DNA of 40,052 nt from Gemmatimonadota bacterium (GTDB lineage: Bacteria > Gemmatimonadota > Gemmatimonadetes > Gemmatimonadales > Gemmatimonadaceae), in contig VGVM01000020.1 in assembly GCA_016874035.1 (NCBI GenBank), positions 1 to 40,052 of the forward strand. Reading direction: 5' to 3'. Shown one piece after another: positions 1 to 8,115 of the stretch. Made by a program: the position numbers and the translations under genes. Each line of letters opens with the position of its first letter. Positions within the stretch are counted from its first letter, which is position 1. The notes beneath the pieces are model-generated. The model saw only the letters and a program-made list of their open reading frames with translations. It was not told where the DNA came from and ran no database searches.

Positions 1-629
1 GCGCCCTTCCAGATCGCCGTCAGCGAGTCGGCGACGAAGCGCTGCCCGCCCTGGTTGCCGCCCGAGTCGCCGATCAGGAAGATCGTCTTGAAGCCGTGCA
101 TCTTGAGCGAGTGCACGATGTCGAGGAGCAGCGCACGGTACGTGCCCTCACGCATCGAGATCGTGCCCGGGCTCGTCATGTGCCCCGTCGCCGGGTCGAT
201 CCCGCCTTCCGGCGTGAACTTCACGAGCGGCGCACACAGGGCGTTGCCGAGCTTGCGGGCGATCGCCTCGCAGTTCGACTGGTTCACATAGTTGTGCTTG
301 CCGGTCACCAGCCACGGGCCGTTGGGTTCGACACCGCCGGTGGCGATGATCGCAGTCGTCTTGCCGGCCTTGAGCGCGTCGCGCACGTCCATCCACGTCA
401 TCTCTTCGATCCAGACCGTGTTCGCGACCGGGAGCGGGTTTGGCGTGTCGCGGCAGTTGTACAGGTTGGCGCGGCAGTCGCCGCCGCCCATGGTGCGCGG
501 GTCAGGCGCTTGTCCGCGGCCACCGCCGCGCCCGGCCTGGCCGGCGGCTCCTCCAGCCGGCGGGTCCTGCGCGAGCGCCGACGTGGCGGTCAGCGCACCA
601 ACGACAACCATCGAGAACAGTCGCTTCAT
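1..629 (-). CDS. Secreted creatininase-family protein, 3' end outside window
   Basis: The first 209 residues are visible; the C-terminus lies beyond the left edge. Residues 1-20 form a signal peptide (MKRLFSMVV... ending ATSALA), followed by a Gly/Ala/Pro-rich linker and then a creatininase (creatinine amidohydrolase) fold. The family landmarks are recognisable but altered. E-x-H-G is EPNG at 101-104, the GT-I-S strand is GTISM at 155-159, and the NGHGGN loop is GDSGGN near 187-192. In characterised family members the His residues of these motifs bind the two metal ions; here they are Asn and Ser, so a classical metallo-amidohydrolase reaction is doubtful. The start is ATG at 629-627, with no strong Shine-Dalgarno. 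It follows the 786-1490 gene on the same strand, but a strong hairpin at 726-756 lies between them. Family membership is fairly sure; function and substrate are unknown. Confidence 0.75.
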   Translation of the reverse strand, partial: MKRLFSMVVVGALTATSALAQDPPAGGAAGQAGRGGGRGQAPDPRTMGGGDCRANLYNCRDTPNPLPVANTVWIEEMTWMDVRDALKAGKTTAIIATGGVEPNGPWLVTGKHNYVNQSNCEAIARKLGNALCAPLVKFTPEGGIDPATGHMTSPGTISMREGTYRALLLDIVHSLKMHGFKTIFLIGDSGGNQGGQRFVADSLTAIWKG

Positions 630-725
630 TTGGATACTCCGCGAGCTAGGGGGTGACTTGGGAGCGGCGACGACGTGCAGCGTTCCCCGGACCTCCGGGG
701 CCTTCAAACGTGGCAGAATTGCAGA

Positions 726-756
726 GGCCGCCGCAACCTCTACGGTCGCGGCGGCC
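726..756 (-). terminator. GC-rich hairpin, probable terminator after the 786-1490 gene
   Basis: The arms 726-738 and 744-756 pair over 13 bp (nine uninterrupted G/C pairs plus four, including one G-U), leaving a 5-nt loop. It lies 30 nt downstream of the minus-strand stop at 786. The trailing sequence has only scattered T residues, so termination may be partial. A second short hairpin (CCCCGG/CCGGGG, 685-700) follows before the creatininase-like gene. Confidence 0.5.
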
Positions 757-785
757 CCGACGCTGAGCGGCGAGCGCTCGGCGGC

Positions 786-1490
786 TTACTTCATGACCAT
801 CCAGTTCGAGATCTGGGCGTCCGTGTTATGCCCCATCCGGATGCCGGCGAACCCATCGAGCGACGTCAGCTTGCCTTCGCCGATCAGCGCCGACTTCGCG
901 TAAGTGCCCACCACCTTGCCGTTGATCGAGCAGGTGACGTTGTCGCCCTTGACCGAGACCGAGATATCTTGCTTCACGGGCTTCGCCACATCCGCTTCCG
1001 TGTTCACGGCGGCATTCGCTTCGCCGCGCGGGCCGTTCATCTGGAACGTGCCGCGCTGCGCCGTCGGCGAGAATCCGCGCATGATGAACGAACCGTTCCG
1101 GTAGGCCGCGCAGTAGAGGGCTTCCGGCTTGTCGGTATCGAGCCCCTTTCCGGCGATCACGATGCCAAACGCGTGCGGATGCGTCATCGTCTGCTTGGCC
1201 TCGTTGAACGACGCCATCACGGTATAGTCGCCCGACACGTTCTGGGCAGTGTTCCAGTACGTCGTGGCAGGACCCGTCGTGATGTGAATGCCGGCACCCA
1301 TGCCGACGATCAGCTGGTCCGTGATCTTCATGCCACCGGCGGCTTCGCGGGCGTCAATCTTGGCCTGCCAGCCAGCCAGCTTCACGCCTCCGTCCTTCAC
1401 GGCCTTCGAGGCATCATCCATTCCGCCCTGCGCGGCGGCGATAGCCGGCGCGGCGATCAAGGCGAGCACTGCGAGCGCGTTACGACGCAT
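786..1490 (-). CDS. Secreted protein with concanavalin-like (DUF1080-type) fold
   Basis: This is a 234-residue protein with a clear signal peptide (MRRNALAVLALIAAPAIAAA, cleavage after AAA-QG). The rest looks like a single beta-sandwich domain of the laminin-G/concanavalin type seen in DUF1080 (3-keto-disaccharide hydrolase-like) proteins. It has alternating short strands, GDYTVMASF near the middle, and a C-terminal block with GFAGIRMGHNTDAQISNW, where strand pairs end in an aromatic residue before the stop. It is likely periplasmic or surface-located and may bind or act on carbohydrate. No catalytic residues can be named. The ATG start is backed by AGGAG at 1499-1503, 8 nt upstream, one of the few good Shine-Dalgarno sites in the window. 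It is divergent from moxR and upstream of the creatininase-like gene. The fold call is from pattern only. Confidence 0.7.
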   Translation of the reverse strand: MRRNALAVLALIAAPAIAAAQGGMDDASKAVKDGGVKLAGWQAKIDAREAAGGMKITDQLIVGMGAGIHITTGPATTYWNTAQNVSGDYTVMASFNEAKQTMTHPHAFGIVIAGKGLDTDKPEALYCAAYRNGSFIMRGFSPTAQRGTFQMNGPRGEANAAVNTEADVAKPVKQDISVSVKGDNVTCSINGKVVGTYAKSALIGEGKLTSLDGFAGIRMGHNTDAQISNWMVMK

Positions 1491-1498
1491 TCGGTCTT

Positions 1499-1530
1499 CT
1501 CCTGAGTATCCGGGGGTTCGGTTAACAATA
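1499..1530 (-). promoter_or_regulatory. -10 box and Shine-Dalgarno of the 786-1490 gene
   Basis: On the minus strand TATTGT (1530-1525) is a good -10 hexamer. The predicted start point near 1518 gives a leader of about 28 nt that contains AGGAG at 1503-1499, 8 nt before the ATG. I see no convincing -35. Confidence 0.4.
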
Positions 1531-1651
1531 CGGTGGCTTCGGGTCCCGTGCCACGGCTGCGCGGCCGCGATCTTGCCCGCCGGTCCTGGACGACTCCCGA
1601 AGCCAACGCTTCTACCCCGCTCCGCGTCTATTGGTCACGAGGGTCAGTCCA

Positions 1652-1680
1652 GGCGCCGCCCGGTGCGGCGCCCTTTTGTT
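1652..1680 (+). terminator. Intrinsic terminator or attenuator in the moxR upstream region
   Basis: Perfect 8-bp stem GGCGCCGC (1652-1659) / GCGGCGCC (1665-1672) with a 5-nt loop, followed directly by CTTTTGTT (1673-1680). This is the clearest rho-independent terminator in the window. It points toward moxR and sits 94 nt before its start, yet no coding region precedes it on the plus strand. It therefore ends either a small RNA or an attenuated moxR leader. Confidence 0.65.
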
Positions 1681-1773
1681 ATCTTCTGCCGGCCTTCGGA
1701 GGCCCCGGTTGGTCGGGGCGACGCCAGACCGCCTCACCCGGCGGCACCCCAGAACCGATCACGAGGACAACGC

Positions 1774-2778
1774 GTGGCAACGGCGACAGCAGCGAACGCG
1801 GCACAGGGCACGACCGACGAGCGCGACCTCGAACTCCTGGACAAGCTCGCGCGGGCCCGAAAGGAACTCGCGGTCCAGATTTCGCAGCGGATCGTCGGAC
1901 AGCACGACATCGTCGAAGGCCTCGCGGCGGCCATCCTCGCCGGCGGTCACGTCCTGCTGATCGGCGTGCCCGGCGTTGCCAAGACCCTGATGATCCAGAC
2001 GCTGTCTCAGGCGCTGGACCTCTCGTATTCGCGCGTCCAGTTCACGCCCGACCTGATGCCCTCGGACATCACGGGTACCGAACTCCTCGAAGACGATGGA
2101 ACGGGCAAGAAGCAGTTCCGCTTCACGAAGGGTCCCGTCTTCGCGAACATCATCCTGGCCGACGAAATCAACCGCGCACCACCGAAGACCCAGGCCGCGC
2201 TCCTCGAGGCCATGCAGGAACACCGTGTGACGGCCAGCGGCAAGACCTACCAGCTGCCGGAGCCGTTCTTCGTGCTTGCCACGCAGAACCCGATCGAGCA
2301 CGAGGGCACGTACCAGCTCCCCGAGGCCCAGCTCGACCGCTTCATGTTCAAGCTGGTCGTGGGGTACCCGAGCAAGGCCGAGGAAGAGCAGATCGTCTCG
2401 CAGACCACGAGCGCGTACAAGGCTGTGATCAAGCCCGTGCTTCGCGGCGACGAGATCATCGAGATGCAGCAGCTGGTGCGGCGGATGCCGGCGCCGCCGA
2501 GCGTGGTGGAGTACGCGGTGCGCCTGGCGCGCTCGACGCGCCCGGGCGAGCCCGGTGCGACGCCCGAGATCAAGAAGTACGTGAGCTACGGCGCGGGTCC
2601 TCGCGCCGGCCAGAACCTGGTGCTTGGCGCGAAGGCGCGCGCGGCGATGGATGGCCGCAGCGTGCCGGACCTGGACGACGTGAAGTCGGTCGTCAAGGAA
2701 GTGCTCGGCCACCGCGTGGTCATGAACTTCCAGGCCGAGGCCGAGGGCGTGACGGTGGACAAGCTGGTGCAGTTGTAG
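1774..2778 (+). CDS. moxR: MoxR-family AAA+ ATPase
   Basis: This 334-residue MoxR-type AAA+ ATPase is a chaperone-like protein thought to help mature or activate partner complexes, often together with von Willebrand factor A proteins. Walker A is GVPGVAKT (residues 64-71), Walker B is ILADEINRAPP (about 126), and sensor 1 is the MoxR signature ATQNPIEHEGTYQLPEAQ followed by LDRF. All catalytic residues are present. The start is GTG at 1774, backed by GAGGA at 1763-1767 with 6-nt spacing; the reading frame is open further upstream, but that stretch is leader RNA without family similarity. Unusually, the DUF58/VWA genes that normally follow moxR are absent: a hairpin (2805-2838) and a convergent RidA gene come next. 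The partner is therefore unknown. An intrinsic terminator and several hairpins upstream suggest control in the 5' leader. Confidence 0.93.
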   Translation: MATATAANAAQGTTDERDLELLDKLARARKELAVQISQRIVGQHDIVEGLAAAILAGGHVLLIGVPGVAKTLMIQTLSQALDLSYSRVQFTPDLMPSDITGTELLEDDGTGKKQFRFTKGPVFANIILADEINRAPPKTQAALLEAMQEHRVTASGKTYQLPEPFFVLATQNPIEHEGTYQLPEAQLDRFMFKLVVGYPSKAEEEQIVSQTTSAYKAVIKPVLRGDEIIEMQQLVRRMPAPPSVVEYAVRLARSTRPGEPGATPEIKKYVSYGAGPRAGQNLVLGAKARAAMDGRSVPDLDDVKSVVKEVLGHRVVMNFQAEAEGVTVDKLVQL

Positions 2779-2804
2779 CGTTTCACCACAGGTAGTTACT
2801 AGGG

Positions 2805-2838
2805 CGCCCTCCAAACCGGTTCAGCGGCTTGGAGGGCG
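2805..2838 (+). terminator. Hairpin downstream of moxR
   Basis: Perfect 10-bp inverted repeat CGCCCTCCAA (2805-2814) / TTGGAGGGCG (2829-2838) with a 14-nt loop, 26 nt after the moxR stop. It is followed by a short T-containing stretch (TCTAGTTTC). The stem can also act on the opposite strand for the convergent RidA gene. Confidence 0.5.
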
Positions 2839-2939
2839 TCTAGTTTCGCTCCGCTCAGCGCGCAGACGTCGGCATCCGGCCCGCTTTCGAACATCGTCGC
2901 TGTCATCAGTCTGCGGAGCGTGCGTCACAGCCGCGTCAT

Positions 2940-3332
2940 TCAACCCGAAATCACGGCTTCCGCCTCGATCTCGACCAGCATCGCCGGGTCAATCAGCGCT
3001 CGCACCTCGACCATCGAAGTTGCCGGCCGGATCTCGCCGAAGACCTCACCGTGCGCGCGGCCGACGGCCTCCCAGTCGCGGGCGATGTTCACGACGTACA
3101 TGCGGGTCCGCACGACGTCCGCGATCGTCGCGCCGGCGCGGCCAAGCGCGTGTTCGATGTTCTTCAGCGTCTGGACCGCCTGGGCATACGCATCGCCCGG
3201 TCCGACGATCCCGCCGTCCGGTCCTGTGGCGGTGGTACCGGAGATGTGCACGGTGTTCCCGGAACGCACGGCGCGGGAGTAGCCGACCACGGGCTCCCAT
3301 TTCGTGCCGGATGAGATGTTGGTGCGTGGCAT
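2940..3332 (-). CDS. RidA family protein (YjgF/YER057c/UK114)
   Basis: This 130-residue protein belongs to the RidA family, small trimeric enzymes or regulators that hydrolyse reactive enamine/imine intermediates of PLP enzymes. Characteristic pieces are the N-terminal [19 protein letters not shown], then [21 protein letters not shown] and the C-terminal VEIEAEAV strand. The central arginine segment [11 protein letters not shown] is present, and Arg in this position binds the substrate carboxylate in canonical RidA. The frame is open to 3440, but ATG 3332 is chosen because family members begin just before this conserved segment. No good Shine-Dalgarno is visible. A minus-strand TAGATT box (3405-3400) overlaps the -10 of the divergent regulator gene, suggesting a shared promoter region. 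Threonine dehydratase, a typical source of RidA substrate, is encoded about 26 kb away in this window. Confidence 0.88.
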   Translation of the reverse strand: MPRTNISSGTKWEPVVGYSRAVRSGNTVHISGTTATGPDGGIVGPGDAYAQAVQTLKNIEHALGRAGATIADVVRTRMYVVNIARDWEAVGRAHGEVFGEIRPATSMVEVRALIDPAMLVEIEAEAVISG

Positions 3333-3378
3333 GGCGGTGCGTGAAAGTTCGAGGCGGGCTGCTGGCATTGCGGCTGGC

Positions 3379-3391
3379 GGCGCAAAGCGCC
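3379..3391. promoter_or_regulatory. Inverted repeat upstream of the regulator promoter
   Basis: GGCGC-AAA-GCGCC is a perfect 5-bp inverted repeat with a 3-nt spacer, 7 nt upstream of the TAATCT -10 box. It could be an operator covering the -35 region. It is short enough to arise by chance in GC-rich DNA. Confidence 0.25.
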
Positions 3392-3398
3392 CTCGCCG

Positions 3399-3404
3399 TA
3401 ATCT
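3399..3404 (+). promoter_or_regulatory. -10 box TAATCT, probable leaderless start of the BTAD regulator
   Basis: TAATCT ends 8 nt before the ATG at 3413, so transcription would begin at or next to the start codon. The overlapping minus-strand TAGATT (3405-3400) may serve the RidA gene. No Shine-Dalgarno is present. Confidence 0.45.
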
Positions 3405-3412
3405 AGGCCACC

Positions 3413-6400
3413 ATGCCAGCGCGCCGACCTCGCGCCTCATCCCGTCCGCACGCCGCTACCCCCGAGGCGCGCGCTGCCAGTGACGCGCGCGATGCCGGTG
3501 ACGCGCAGATGACGGCCCTCCGCGAGCGTAGCGGCAACTCGTCATCCGGGGACGGCGTGGAACCGTCGGGCGCGCACAGGATTCGCATCCAGGGGATCGG
3601 CCGGTGTGAAGTGCGGCTGGGCCGTACGGTCGTGTGCCCCGACGCATCGGTGCAGTTCGCGCTCCTGCTCTACCTTGGCGCGCGTGCCGGCGAGCGGATC
3701 GCCCGCGGGCACCTGCTCGACTTGTTCTGGCCCAAGGGCGAAGATGCGGACCGGAAGCACGCGCTTCGGCAGTTCCTGTATCGGCTGAAGCGCGCCGGCG
3801 TACCGATTGACGTTGATGGGCCGGACGTCGTGCTCCCGGCGGACGTCGTGTCGTCGGACCTCGCGGACGTCCGGAGCGCCGCATGGATCGCGACCGCCAC
3901 GGCGACAGCATTGCCCATCCCCGCCGCCGTGCTTCCCGCGTACAAGCCGACGGTTTCGCAGCCGTTCGCCGCGTGGGTCGAGGGCCAGCGGGCCGAAGTC
4001 TGGGCGGCGATGCGCAAGGCCGCATTGCGAATCATCGAGTCCGGGCGCCGAGAGGGTCGCTGGGCCGATGTCGAGCTCGCTGCGCGCCGCTGCGTGGCCT
4101 CCGACCCGCTGCACGAGGAAGCGACGCTCGCGCTGGCGGAATCCGTGGCGATGAGCGGCGCCAAGGCCGAAGCCGTCCGGATCCTTGAAGGGTACCTGAT
4201 CGAGCTCGGCGACCTCAGCAGAACGATCGGCCTGCCGGCGCGCCTGCTCAAGCGGCGGATCTCCGAGCAGCCGCCGGATCGCGCCCCGACGCGCGCGGAC
4301 ATCCCCATGATCGGCCGCGCGTCCGAGCTCGCATGGCTCAACGAGCAGCTCGAGGGGACGAAGCGCGGCGCATCGGTGTTCGCGGCGATCACCGGACCGC
4401 CGGGCATCGGGAAGACCACGCTGGCGCGCGAGTTCGCGGCGCACGCCGAGATGCGCGGATGGCGCGCCATGTTCGTGCGCTTGCATCCGAGCGACGTGGA
4501 TCGCCCGCTCTCGATGTACGCCGACCTGGCGAGCGGGCTCCTGGCCGCCGAGGGCGCGCTCGGCGCGGCGCCGGAGAGCCTGGCGAACGCGAAGCGGCTG
4601 ATCACGCTGGAAGACCCGGTTAAGGAACGGCCAGGATTCGAGAACGTGGACGTCGCGCAGCACCAGATGCGCGCGGCTATGGAAGACCTGCTGACATCGG
4701 TGTGTCACGAAGGCCCGCTCGTGTTCGTGATCGAGGATATCCACTGGCTCGACAACGCCTCGATTCGCCTCATGCCTTGGCTCTTCGAGCGGCTCTCCGA
4801 TGGGCCCGTGATGTGGCTGTTTTCGACGCGTCCGGAGGGGCGCTACGAGCAGGTGATCCCCCGCTTCCGCGAGCAGAACGTGGCGCTCCGGGCACTCCCG
4901 CCGCTGGATCGGACGGAAACGCTTGCCTTGGTGCGGGCCGTGGCGGGTTCGGACCTCCAACCGGACGAATCGCCGGTAGTGGGCGCGGCGTACGAGATCA
5001 CGGCCGGGAACCCGATGTTCGTGCGGGAGGTGGCTGCGCACTTCGCGCGCGCCGCCGACGTCGCGCGGATTCCGTCGAGCCTTCGCGCGATCATCCGCGA
5101 ACGTGTCGCGCGGCTCCCGGCCGAGTCCGCGCGAGTCCTGCAGGCCTGTGCGATGCTCAGCCGATTCGCGACGACGGAACGGGTGCGGCTGATGCTCGAC
5201 ATCGCGAGCGCGACGTTGTTCAGCGCACTGGAATCGCTCGACGACCTCGGCATCCTCGCGCCGCAGCGTGCCCCCGGTTCGCTGGTGATGCACGAGTTGT
5301 GGATCGAGGAGATCCTTGCCGACGTCCGGCCGGCCGTTGGCGCGCTGCTGCACCTGCGGGCGGGCGAGATCCTTGCGGCCGAGTCCGAGCAGTCGAAGGA
5401 CTCGGCGATGACGTCGGAGGCCGCGCGGCATCTAGTTGCAGCCGGCGCGCGCGATCGGGCACTGCTCCTGTTGATTTCGCTGGCGCACGTGCAAAAGCGG
5501 GGCGGGCTGATCCAGGAGGCTATCGAGTCGAGTCGGGCGGCGCTCGACCTCGCGGTGGGCACAGGGCGCGAAGACGAGGTGCGCGTGCTGCACGCGCGGT
5601 GCCTGGCGGACGGCGGGGCTTGGGCGAAGGTGCTGGAGGTGGTTCCGGAGCGGCCGTCGGTGACCAAGGAGCATAGCCCGACGCGCGAGGCGATCGAACT
5701 GGAGTTGTTGAGGATTGAGGGGAGGTGGCGGTCCTGGACGGATATCGGATCGCCCGTCGAAGTGTTGAGGGCGATCATGGCGACGAACTCGTTTCCGCAT
5801 GACCTGCGGGCGGCTGCGCTGTTGATCGCGACGCGTTACGCGTCGAACGCACTCGACACGGCCACGGTGCGGGTGCTGGCGGCAGATCTGGCGGTGCTGC
5901 GCGCGGGCGCCGGCGGCGCGGACAATCCAATGCTCGATGTCTGCGAAATGATTGTTGAACACGATGTCGGTTCGCTGGACCGAGCTCTTGAGTTGGCCCG
6001 CGCATCGGTCGAGCGTGCAGAGTCTGTTGGCACGCCCCACGAGCTTGCAAGAGCTCAACGTTTTCTGGCGCTCGTACTTCGCGCGGTTGGCAACTTCGAC
6101 GGGGCCGTTTCGGCTTGCGACGCGGCCGCTCGCCTCGCGATTCGGCACTCGCTTGACGAAGAGGCTGCGCTCGCGCACATCTCCCTCGCGAACGCTCATC
6201 TCGAATTTGGAAACCCCCAGCAATCCCTTGCGTTGCTTCCAGAGATCGAACGGTACTATGAGCGATTTGCCGGTCAACATGCCGCCTACATCTGCGCCAT
6301 TCTACACTGCCGTATTTTGATTCAGCTGGGCGACGTCGCCGGGGCCAGCGCCACTCGGCCCGAGGTAGACTCCAGGTATGCGCTCTCCGTCCGTGTGAGC

Positions 6401-6721
6401 ACGCAACACGCGGTGTTGGACTGTCAACTCGCCGATAAGCATACTGACGGCGTTCGCCTAAAAACGGCCATTCACGCGCTCGAGCTTTACCTTGAGCGCG
6501 CTGCGTCGATACCGCTAAACGATTCGCCGGTAGCGGCGCTATCGCGAGCACTTAGGCTGACTGGCCGCCAGCGAGAAGCGACGAGCCGCGTTCGGCGATT
6601 TCTCGGCCATGATCGCAGAAGTCGCGGCAGGCTCGAGCCTGAGCTCGCGCTCGAAGTTACCATCCTGTTTGGCGGCGACGCAGGGCTACTCTTGCGTAGA
6701 GACAGCTCCAGAGTGCCGTAG
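3413..6721 (+). CDS. Large BTAD/SARP-like regulator with AAA ATPase and TPR region
   Basis: This 1102-residue protein has the architecture of large SARP/LuxR-type STAND regulators. A winged-helix DNA-binding domain spans about 55-160 ([20 protein letters not shown], then [20 protein letters not shown]). A BTAD-type helical repeat domain spans about 175-285. An NTPase domain follows, with Walker [10 protein letters not shown] at about 326 and Walker [12 protein letters not shown] at about 435. A long TPR-like helical region fills roughly 600-1080. STAND proteins act as nucleotide-dependent switches in which the TPR part senses a ligand, often a peptide or protein; the ligand here is unknown. 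The ATG at 3413 is favoured by a TAATCT -10 box 8 nt upstream; ATG 3509 is an alternative. The gene overlaps the convergent HD-GYP gene by 36 bp (6686-6721). Base composition falls toward the 3' end. Direct repeats at 8172-8213 resemble SARP binding sites and may be its target. Confidence 0.88.
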   Translation: MPARRPRASSRPHAATPEARAASDARDAGDAQMTALRERSGNSSSGDGVEPSGAHRIRIQGIGRCEVRLGRTVVCPDASVQFALLLYLGARAGERIARGHLLDLFWPKGEDADRKHALRQFLYRLKRAGVPIDVDGPDVVLPADVVSSDLADVRSAAWIATATATALPIPAAVLPAYKPTVSQPFAAWVEGQRAEVWAAMRKAALRIIESGRREGRWADVELAARRCVASDPLHEEATLALAESVAMSGAKAEAVRILEGYLIELGDLSRTIGLPARLLKRRISEQPPDRAPTRADIPMIGRASELAWLNEQLEGTKRGASVFAAITGPPGIGKTTLAREFAAHAEMRGWRAMFVRLHPSDVDRPLSMYADLASGLLAAEGALGAAPESLANAKRLITLEDPVKERPGFENVDVAQHQMRAAMEDLLTSVCHEGPLVFVIEDIHWLDNASIRLMPWLFERLSDGPVMWLFSTRPEGRYEQVIPRFREQNVALRALPPLDRTETLALVRAVAGSDLQPDESPVVGAAYEITAGNPMFVREVAAHFARAADVARIPSSLRAIIRERVARLPAESARVLQACAMLSRFATTERVRLMLDIASATLFSALESLDDLGILAPQRAPGSLVMHELWIEEILADVRPAVGALLHLRAGEILAAESEQSKDSAMTSEAARHLVAAGARDRALLLLISLAHVQKRGGLIQEAIESSRAALDLAVGTGREDEVRVLHARCLADGGAWAKVLEVVPERPSVTKEHSPTREAIELELLRIEGRWRSWTDIGSPVEVLRAIMATNSFPHDLRAAALLIATRYASNALDTATVRVLAADLAVLRAGAGGADNPMLDVCEMIVEHDVGSLDRALELARASVERAESVGTPHELARAQRFLALVLRAVGNFDGAVSACDAAARLAIRHSLDEEAALAHISLANAHLEFGNPQQSLALLPEIERYYERFAGQHAAYICAILHCRILIQLGDVAGASATRPEVDSRYALSVRVSTQHAVLDCQLADKHTDGVRLKTAIHALELYLERAASIPLNDSPVAALSRALRLTGRQREATSRVRRFLGHDRRSRGRLEPELALEVTILFGGDAGLLLRRDSSRVP

Positions 6722-7522
6722 GGTTGGTGGCAACGTGTGCTCGTCAGACCTAGGCGCGCCACTCGCCCGCAACACAATTTCCATTTTCTGCCAGTTACTG
6801 TCGGTAATCAGCGCCGCCACAATAGCGGGGTCGAACTGGCGACCACTTTCGCGCCTTAGCTCCGCCCGCACGAGCGAAGGGGAAAGGGCATCTCGATAGG
6901 GACGATCGGTAGTCATTGCGTCCATCGTATCAGCGATCGCGACCATGCGAGCCCACAACGGTATCGCGTCGCCCTTCAGGCCATCAGGATACCCGCTGCC
7001 GTCCCACGCTTCATGGTGACTACGAATGGCGGGAAGCAGGTCGCGAAACTGCGACACCTTTGAAACGATCGCCGCGCCTTTCTCGGGATGCGACTTCATC
7101 ACGGCGAACTCAGCGTCTGTCAGCCGTCCGGGCTTACGAAGAATTGGCGCGAACTCTTCGTGGATCTTGCCGACGTCGTGAAGCAGTGCAGCCATTGCGA
7201 CGCGATCGACAGCCTTGGTTCCGATGCCAGCCGCGTCGGCTACAACTCGAACGTACGCCGCGACACGCTGCGAGTGGCCGGAGGTGTACGGATCTCGCGC
7301 CTCAACCGTCGCTACGAGAAGCTGAAGGAGCTCTTCACTCTCGTTCTCAAGCTCTCGCGTTGACTTGTAGAGATGCTGCAACCCCAATAGCGGAAGCAGT
7401 AGCGCTCCGCTCCACGCCCAGCCAACAGTCTGATACGCGAGAGCAAATCCAAGGACAATTGGAATGCCGACCAGATCGTAGGCGATCATACGTCGGATAT
7501 CGGTACGGGCAATCGACGTCAA
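6686..7522 (-). CDS. HD-GYP phosphodiesterase domain (C-terminal half of a frameshifted gene)
   Basis: This 278-residue reading frame carries a complete HD-GYP domain, which hydrolyses cyclic di-GMP to pGpG/GMP. The metal and signature residues are present: GHS (His83), HDVGK (115-119), HHEAWDGSGYP (169-179) and the trailing ADTMDAM-TDRPYR helix. Residues 13-55 hold one or two hydrophobic segments and a linker helix, so the protein is the cytoplasmic end of a membrane protein. The ATG at 7522 has no ribosome-binding site. The reading frame continues upstream as FRLYWPTTAESFLTSIART, which joins naturally to the 7347-8033 frame if one base of the A6 run at 7556-7561 is removed. I infer one gene, 6686-8033 (about 448 residues), broken by a +1 frameshift that is genuine, phase-variable or a sequencing error. 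Its 3' end overlaps the BTAD regulator gene. GC content is clearly below that of its neighbours. Confidence 0.85.
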   Translation of the reverse strand: MTSIARTDIRRMIAYDLVGIPIVLGFALAYQTVGWAWSGALLLPLLGLQHLYKSTRELENESEELLQLLVATVEARDPYTSGHSQRVAAYVRVVADAAGIGTKAVDRVAMAALLHDVGKIHEEFAPILRKPGRLTDAEFAVMKSHPEKGAAIVSKVSQFRDLLPAIRSHHEAWDGSGYPDGLKGDAIPLWARMVAIADTMDAMTTDRPYRDALSPSLVRAELRRESGRQFDPAIVAALITDSNWQKMEIVLRASGAPRSDEHTLPPTLRHSGAVSTQE

Positions 7523-8033
7523 AAACGATTCGGCGGTTGTCGGCCAGTACAGCCGAAAAAAGCACGCGGTTCACGGCAAAGAACACCACGAATGCCGCTG
7601 CAAACGGCGCAAGATTGCGAATCAGTCCCTGCTGAATCGGAGTGCCACCCAATCCCGCAAAAGTCAGCGTTGCAACTGACATGGCTACCAGCGTGGCCGC
7701 CACGTTGAACACCACGCGGATCGACTCCCGCCGGTGGAAGTACTCACCAATCAGCACCGCCGTACCGGCACCGATTATCACCGGAGTCGACGGAGACACG
7801 GCCAGGCTCGCAAGGAACGGGATAAAGGCGATCGAACCAAACCCGCCCTTTGCAAGGCGGTACGAGAGACCTTCCGCAACAGCAGCGGCGAGCGAGAAGA
7901 AGACCGCCGCTTCGACATCAGCGGCGCCGCTAGACGCAGCAAAGCGAAACGCGGCGGCAACCGCAGCAGCCGCCAGCAGGCAAACGGCGGTGACGACGGC
8001 GAACGTCTTGCGTGAATAGCGTGGCTCAGCCAT
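7347..8033 (-). CDS. Integral membrane domain (N-terminal half of the frameshifted HD-GYP gene)
   Basis: This 228-residue frame contains about five transmembrane helices between residues 9 and 160, such as FAVVTAVCLLAAAAVAAAF, AAVFFSLAAAVAEGLSY, the helices after FGSIAFIPFLASL, and FAAAFVVFFAVNRVLF. It looks like an uncharacterised membrane sensor of MASE-like type. After about residue 163 (NRVLFSA) the sequence becomes unlike a protein (VFDVDCPYRYPTYDRLRSGR). That stretch is the out-of-frame reading of the start of the HD-GYP half, which places the frameshift near 7556-7561. The start is ATG 8033, 28 nt after the stop of a 15-codon ORF with a very strong ribosome-binding site; the gene itself has none, so its translation may depend on the small ORF upstream. 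The tail beyond residue 163 should be disregarded. Confidence 0.7.
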   Translation of the reverse strand: MAEPRYSRKTFAVVTAVCLLAAAAVAAAFRFAASSGAADVEAAVFFSLAAAVAEGLSYRLAKGGFGSIAFIPFLASLAVSPSTPVIIGAGTAVLIGEYFHRRESIRVVFNVAATLVAMSVATLTFAGLGGTPIQQGLIRNLAPFAAAFVVFFAVNRVLFSAVLADNRRIVFDVDCPYRYPTYDRLRSGRHSNCPWICSRVSDCWLGVERSATASAIGVAASLQVNARA

Positions 8034-8061
8034 CAGTTGGGGAGTCGCCCCCGACGCCAGC

Positions 8062-8109
8062 CTACCAGGTGAAGTAGTCTCGGAGCATCCCGAGCAAATA
8101 CGTCATCAT
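8062..8109 (-). CDS. 15-residue ORF with strong Shine-Dalgarno, possible signal or leader peptide
   Basis: The ORF encodes MMTYLLGMLRDYFTW and ends in TAG at 8064-8062. It is preceded by GGGAGGTGA (8124-8116), with 9 nt between GGAGG and the first ATG; this is the best Shine-Dalgarno in the whole window, where most genes have weak sites or none. The peptide is hydrophobic and aromatic with one central Arg-Asp pair and a C-terminal Thr-Trp. Its stop lies 28 nt before the start of the membrane/HD-GYP gene on the same strand. It may be a mature mini-peptide, such as a cue for a TPR receptor or a membrane modulator of the HD-GYP protein. It may instead be a leader whose translation couples to the next gene. 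I know of no named family for it. The evidence is the start signal and position only. Confidence 0.5.
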   Translation of the reverse strand: MMTYLLGMLRDYFTW

Positions 8110-8115
8110 CTCGCG

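Noticed and set aside
3542-5431. 629-codon minus-strand open frame opposite the BTAD regulator
   Set aside because: Arg/His/Asp-rich translation typical of the antisense of GC-rich genes; no domain is visible.
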